A stretch of 8,794 nt of DNA from assembly GCA_013331265.1 (NCBI GenBank), contig DUGS01000097.1, forward strand, positions 2,088 to 10,881. The letters run 5' to 3'. Origin of the DNA: Methanosarcina sp. (GTDB taxonomy: Archaea > Halobacteriota > Methanosarcinia > Methanosarcinales > Methanosarcinaceae). The position numbers and the translations under genes were made by a program. Positions 5,632 through 8,794 of this stretch are shown here, piece by piece (the stretch's first letter is position 1; each line of letters opens with the position of its first letter). The notes under the pieces are model-generated. The model was not told the DNA's origin, ran no database searches, and saw only the letters and a program-made list of their open reading frames with translations.

Positions 5632-5832
5632 TCACTCCAGAATCATCAGCGATTCAAGTCTTGCAGTTTCTTTTCTTGTCCAGTACCCGCAAACAGTACA
5701 GTATTGAAATCCGCTGAAAAGATCGTTTTCAAGTTTAGAATGACATTCCGGACATCTTTTCAAAAAAAGCATATGGTCTGGTTTTTTTATATCATCGTCA
5801 ATTTGTTTTCTGGCTGTTTCCTGCATAGTCAA
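5632..5832 (-). CDS. 66-residue zinc-ribbon protein
   Basis: A small protein with two CxxC knuckles, C27-P-E-C30 and C45-T-V-C48, 14 residues apart, followed by GYWTRK. The spacing and the CPEC...CTVCGY form resemble archaeal proteins related to the Sjogren/scleroderma autoantigen 1 (p27) zinc ribbon, though that match is from memory and weak. A charged N-terminal helix (QETARKQIDDDIKK) precedes the ribbon. Two starts are possible: TTG at 5832, given here, with GGGGA at 5842-5838 five bases upstream, or ATG at 5826, which would give 64 residues with a long 11-base spacing. It is followed 8 bases later by a second zinc-ribbon gene. Likely cytosolic; function unknown. Confidence 0.72.
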   Translation of the reverse strand: MTMQETARKQIDDDIKKPDHMLFLKRCPECHSKLENDLFSGFQYCTVCGYWTRKETARLESLMILE

Positions 5833-5874
5833 TCTCGTCCCCTGGTTTTAACAACTAATACATATATTTATTAT

Positions 5875-5884
5875 CTTATATATA
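5875..5884 (-). promoter_or_regulatory. TATA box for the zinc-ribbon operon
   Basis: On the minus strand TATATATAAG reads as a TATA box and would place the transcript start near 5853, about 20-25 bases before the first zinc-ribbon start. A second AT-rich candidate on the minus strand, TTTATAAATA, lies upstream at about 5945-5954. Inferred from archaeal promoter geometry. Confidence 0.45.
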
Positions 5885-5956
5885 GATTTCTCAAGCATGC
5901 ACTAATTTATGTGAATGTATAGTAATATTCGTAAACATATATTTGTATTTATAAAG

Positions 5957-5991
5957 AGCCGCTGATAAACCTCTCTGTCAAATCACCGGCT
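5957..5991 (-). terminator. Candidate ppsA terminator hairpin
   Basis: AGCCGCTGAT (5957-5966) pairs with ATCACCGGCT (5982-5991) with a single C-C mismatch, giving 9 bp around a 15-base loop. On the minus strand it lies 53 bases past the ppsA stop and is followed by TCTTTATAAATA, a weak T-run. It may stop ppsA transcripts or stabilise their 3' end and separates ppsA from the zinc-ribbon genes. Confidence 0.4.
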
Positions 5992-6044
5992 GAAAGCTTT
6001 GCCATTCTTACATAAAGTAAGTCGGAAGATTCTCCAGAAAGGCT

Positions 6045-8462
6045 TTAGCGTCTTCCTAACTCCTTTTCGGTTTCGAGAACCTTAAGGGTAATTTTCATAA
6101 CAGAGTCTGGATTAAGGGAAATAGAATCAATTCCCTCTTTTACCAGGAATTCTGCAATCTCGGGAAAATCACTGGGAGCCTGACCACAGATCCCGCTGTG
6201 CCTTCCATTACGTTTTGCTCCCTGCACTGCCATTGACACTATTTTCATAACTCCTGGGTCCCGCTCATCGAATTCTGCAGCAAGCAGTTCCGAGTCACGG
6301 TCAACCCCAAGGGTCAGCTGAGTAAGGTCATTTGAGCCTATGGAGAAGCCGTCAAAGTATTTGCTGAACTCATCAACAAGCAGGACATTATTGGGGATCT
6401 CACACATGACATATATCTGAAGTCCGTTTTCTCCGCGCCTGAGTCCGTTTTTCTCCATCTCGGCAATGACTTTTCTTGCTTCCTCAACAGTTCTGCAGAA
6501 GGGGATCATAAGAATAAGGTTTGTAAGACCCATTTCACCCCTTACCTTTTTCATAGCCCTGCACTCAAGGGCAAAACCTTCCCTGTAGCGCTCATCAAAG
6601 TAGCGTGAAGCTCCTCTGAAACCTATCATGGGATTGCTTTCTTCCATCTCAAAATAGCTGCCACCGATAAGGCTTGCATATTCGTTGGTCTTAAAATCGC
6701 TCATCCTGACCACAACAGGCTTCGGGTAAAATGCCGCAGCAATCATCCCCACGCCTCTGGCAAGCTGTTCAACAAAATAATCTTCCTTTTTCCCATATCC
6801 CCTCGTTAGTTTTTCAATCTTCCTGAGCTCTTCTGGATTTTCGATCTTTTCAGGATGCACAAGGGCCATAGGGTGGACTTTGATATAACTTGTGATAATG
6901 AACTCAAGCCTTGCAAGCCCGATACCATCGTTAGGAATCATGGAAAGGGCAAAAGCACTTTCAGGGTTTCCAAGGTTCATCATGATCTCGGTTCTGGGGC
7001 GTTCCAGGTCTTTCAGGCTGACTGTATCTTTATGGAAGGGGAGGATGCCCGCATATACAAGCCCGTCTTCTCCCTCGGCACAGCTCACAGTAATTTCCCT
7101 GCCTGTATTCAGGACCTCAGTAGCATTACCAGCCCCGACAACCGCAGGAATTCCGAGTTCCCGGCTGACAATTGCCGCATGGCAGGTCCTACCTCCCTTG
7201 TTTGTGACTATCGCACCTGCGGTTTTCATAACCGGCTCCCAGTCTGGGGTGGTAGTGTCCGCAATTAGAATCTCACCGGGCCTGAAAGAAGGCAGGTCAG
7301 AAACGTCAGGGATTACATGGGCTTTTCCGGAAGCGATTTTGTCTCCAACGCTCCTCCCTTTTGCAAGGACTTCGGATTTTTTTTCAAGAACATAGGTCTC
7401 CAGAAAGCCTTTTACTTTCTGAGACTGAACGGTTTCGGGCCTTGCCTGCAATATAAAGAGTTCCCCTGTTATGCCGTCCTTTGCCCATTCAATATCCATG
7501 GGCCTTGATTCCCTGTATTTATTAGAATAATGGTCTTCAATATCGATTGCATATCCGGCAAGCTTGAGCACTTCTTCATCGTTAATACAGAAGCGCAGCC
7601 TATCAGCTTCGGGAACCTCCACGTTCCGTGTGAGGACCTTGGAGTCTCCCCTGCCGTAGATCATCTTTATTTCTTTGCTTCCCATCTTCTTCTGAATAAT
7701 CGGCTTATATCCTGCCCGGAAAGCAGGCTTGAATACATAGAATTCATCAGGGTTGACCTGGCCCTGTACGATATTCTCTCCAAGCCCATATGCCCCGGTA
7801 ATGAAAACAACATCTCTGAAACCTGTCTCCGTGTCGAGAGTAAAAATTACGCCGCTTGCTGCGAGGTCAGACCTGACCATTTTCATAATTCCTATGGAAA
7901 GGGCTACTTTGAAGTGATCGAAATTATTGGTTACACGGTAGGAAATGGCCCTGTCCGTAAAAAGAGAAGCAAAACATCGTATGCAGGCATCTTTAAGTCC
8001 CGGATAGCCGCGGATATTCAGGTAAGTCTCCTGCTGCCCCGCAAAAGAAGCAGTTGGCAGGTCTTCAGCCGTTGCCGAACTTCTTACGGCTACATCCGTA
8101 TTTTCCCCATACTGCTCGCAGAGGCGGTCATAAGCCCATTTTATCTCCTGCCAGAGGTCATCCGGAAGCCCAGCACCAAGAATCAGGTCTCTTGCAGCTT
8201 TTCCCCTCTTTGCAAGGTCGGATACATCCGAGGTGTCAAGCCCTGCCATTGTTTTTTTAAGCTTTTCCAGGATTCTTCCTTCCTCCAGCATATGCAAGTA
8301 AGCACTGGCTGTGACTGAAAAGCCGTTAGGAATCCTGACCCCTTTTGAAGTGAGTTCCCTGTACATCTCCCCAAGGGAAGCGTTCTTCCCGCCTACCAGC
8401 GGGACGTCCTCTATAGTGGTTTCCTCAAACCAGCGGATGTATTTGTTTTTACCTCCAGGCAT
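6045..8462 (-). CDS. ppsA: Phosphoenolpyruvate synthase (pyruvate, water dikinase)
   Basis: Makes PEP, AMP and phosphate from pyruvate, ATP and water, the entry to gluconeogenesis; cytosolic. From the chosen start the product has 805 residues (E. coli PpsA has 792). An ATP-grasp-like nucleotide domain fills the N-terminal part, with VPLVGGKNASLGEM (20-33) and VAVRSSATAEDLPTASFAGQQ (124-144). The phosphohistidine domain has GGRTCHAAIVSRELGIPAVVG with the catalytic H428, and the C-terminal TIM barrel has GIGLARLEF, CEIPNN, IGSNDLTQLTLGVDRDS and GICGQAPSD with the catalytic Cys at 759. The frame is open to 8585, but the first 41 residues are not family-like and the stretch contains the probable TATA box; ATG 8462 has AGGGG about 10 bases upstream. 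An ATG at 8480 is the alternative. The gene stands alone. Confidence 0.96.
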   Translation of the reverse strand: MPGGKNKYIRWFEETTIEDVPLVGGKNASLGEMYRELTSKGVRIPNGFSVTASAYLHMLEEGRILEKLKKTMAGLDTSDVSDLAKRGKAARDLILGAGLPDDLWQEIKWAYDRLCEQYGENTDVAVRSSATAEDLPTASFAGQQETYLNIRGYPGLKDACIRCFASLFTDRAISYRVTNNFDHFKVALSIGIMKMVRSDLAASGVIFTLDTETGFRDVVFITGAYGLGENIVQGQVNPDEFYVFKPAFRAGYKPIIQKKMGSKEIKMIYGRGDSKVLTRNVEVPEADRLRFCINDEEVLKLAGYAIDIEDHYSNKYRESRPMDIEWAKDGITGELFILQARPETVQSQKVKGFLETYVLEKKSEVLAKGRSVGDKIASGKAHVIPDVSDLPSFRPGEILIADTTTPDWEPVMKTAGAIVTNKGGRTCHAAIVSRELGIPAVVGAGNATEVLNTGREITVSCAEGEDGLVYAGILPFHKDTVSLKDLERPRTEIMMNLGNPESAFALSMIPNDGIGLARLEFIITSYIKVHPMALVHPEKIENPEELRKIEKLTRGYGKKEDYFVEQLARGVGMIAAAFYPKPVVVRMSDFKTNEYASLIGGSYFEMEESNPMIGFRGASRYFDERYREGFALECRAMKKVRGEMGLTNLILMIPFCRTVEEARKVIAEMEKNGLRRGENGLQIYVMCEIPNNVLLVDEFSKYFDGFSIGSNDLTQLTLGVDRDSELLAAEFDERDPGVMKIVSMAVQGAKRNGRHSGICGQAPSDFPEIAEFLVKEGIDSISLNPDSVMKITLKVLETEKELGRR

Positions 8463-8515
8463 ATTCCCAAATCCCCTCATAACATTTAGTGTGAACTTAA
8501 TAGGTATTGCAACAC

Positions 8516-8523
8516 ATTTAAAG
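8516..8523 (-). promoter_or_regulatory. Probable ppsA TATA box
   Basis: The minus strand reads CTTTAAAT here. About 26 bases downstream gives a start near 8493, leaving a leader of roughly 30 bases that holds the AGGGG Shine-Dalgarno before ATG 8462. Its position inside the upstream-extended reading frame argues against the longer protein. Confidence 0.45.
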
Positions 8524-8667
8524 TTTAGTGGTGTTGTTGTGGAGTTCTCCAAAAACACATTGTATGAGCTCCAGAACAAAAACACTTCAGCACTTAATGA
8601 GATACCCCATGGTAATTAGGTCCTGATGAAAGAAATCAGTTTGCCTATGTTGAAAAAATTATGTTTA

Positions 8668-8765
8668 AGTTCGGTGTAAAGTGAAAAAACAGAAAAACTT
8701 AGGTCTGGATAAGGCTTTACCACCAGACGTTTTGTCTGGAGTTAAATAGTTCGGTTTTGAGTGAA
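8668..8765. repeat. 18-bp imperfect direct repeat spaced exactly 80 bp
   Basis: AGTTCGGTGTAAAGTGAA (8668-8685) and AGTTCGGTTTTGAGTGAA (8748-8765) share AGTTCGGT and AGTGAA exactly and differ mainly in a 4-base centre. The repeat distance is 80 bp, and the hairpin at 8723-8739 lies between the copies. They could be regulator-binding sites for ppsA or a gene beyond the window. Read on the minus strand they contain ACCGAACT, BRE-like next to AT-rich TTTAA, so they might be two related promoter elements. Confidence 0.6.
8703..8739. repeat. Three alternating GTCTGG/CCAGAC segments forming competing hairpins
   Basis: GTCTGG at 8703-8708, CCAGAC at 8723-8728 and GTCTGG at 8734-8739. The middle segment can pair with either neighbour: a 6-bp stem with a 5-base loop to the right or a 6-bp stem with a 14-base loop to the left, so only one can form at a time. 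The pairing is seen in the sequence; a switching role is a guess. Confidence 0.5.
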
Positions 8766-8794
8766 CTACCTTCAGGATACTTTTACCAGCCCAC

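Larger units (their letters stand above)
8524..8794. other. Upstream region of ppsA, no gene found
   Basis: Apart from the TATA box, no coding region, tRNA or other RNA gene is recognisable in either strand up to the window end. The stretch from 8668 to 8765 holds a pair of direct repeats flanking competing hairpins, listed separately. The small plus-strand frame at 8626-8679 (17 codons) lacks a Shine-Dalgarno. Confidence 0.6.

Noticed and set aside
5605..5922. 105-codon plus-strand frame opposite the zinc-ribbon pair
   Set aside because: It is antisense to the CxxC-coding sequence, and its content reflects the AT-rich spacer at its end.
6007..6021. CTTAC-ATAAA-GTAAG hairpin just after ppsA
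   Set aside because: Only five AT-rich pairs and no T-run; too weak to call a terminator beside the better hairpin at 5957-5991.
7530..8318. Long plus-strand open frame (262 codons) opposite ppsA
   Set aside because: It is antisense to a strongly conserved part of ppsA, shows no recognisable domain and has a composition typical of a reverse-complement shadow.

Overview
The window looks like chromosomal DNA of a methanogenic archaeon, most probably Methanosarcina. It encodes archaea-only or archaeal/eukaryotic proteins: D-aminoacyl-tRNA deacylase of the DTD2 type, ribosomal protein L15e and RNase P subunits of the Rpp30 and Pop5 types. Spacers are long and AT-rich with archaeal-type TATA boxes, and Shine-Dalgarno sites match GGAGGTGA. 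The genus is inferred from my memory of closely similar Methanosarcina L15e, Rnp2 and PEP synthase sequences, not from a search.

Layout. (1) 69-1942, plus strand: dtdA, then two tandem paralogous small membrane proteins (DUF3147-like) sharing a GIFAAFPAV motif. (2) 2106-2627, minus strand: a secreted protein with a signal peptide and nine N-glycosylation sequons. (3) 2649-2959: a divergent regulatory region with an 11-bp inverted repeat, a TATA box and a predicted three-way-junction RNA in the rpl15e leader. (4) 2960-5031, plus strand: a tightly overlapping operon rpl15e - COG1325 RNA-binding protein - rnp3 - rnp2, in which all four genes appear to begin with non-ATG codons. (5) 5032-5458: a mostly non-coding spacer with an imperfect hairpin after rnp2 and an exact 20-bp tandem duplication. 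(6) 5459-5832, minus strand: two tiny zinc-ribbon genes in an apparent operon; the second (54 aa) is easily missed because of its size. (7) 6045-8462, minus strand: ppsA, PEP synthase, with a candidate terminator hairpin and its own TATA box. (8) 8463-8794: the region upstream of ppsA, with an 18-bp direct repeat flanking two mutually exclusive hairpins.

Functionally, the central operon joins ribosome assembly (L15e) to stable-RNA processing (two RNase P proteins and an RNA-binding protein linked to the exosome neighbourhood), and dtdA protects translation from D-amino acids. ppsA supplies PEP for gluconeogenesis from pyruvate. No CRISPR array, insertion sequence, tRNA, rRNA or defence system was seen. 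The least ordinary items are the structured rpl15e leader, the micro zinc-ribbon pair, the sequon-rich secreted protein and the repeat/hairpin block upstream of ppsA.
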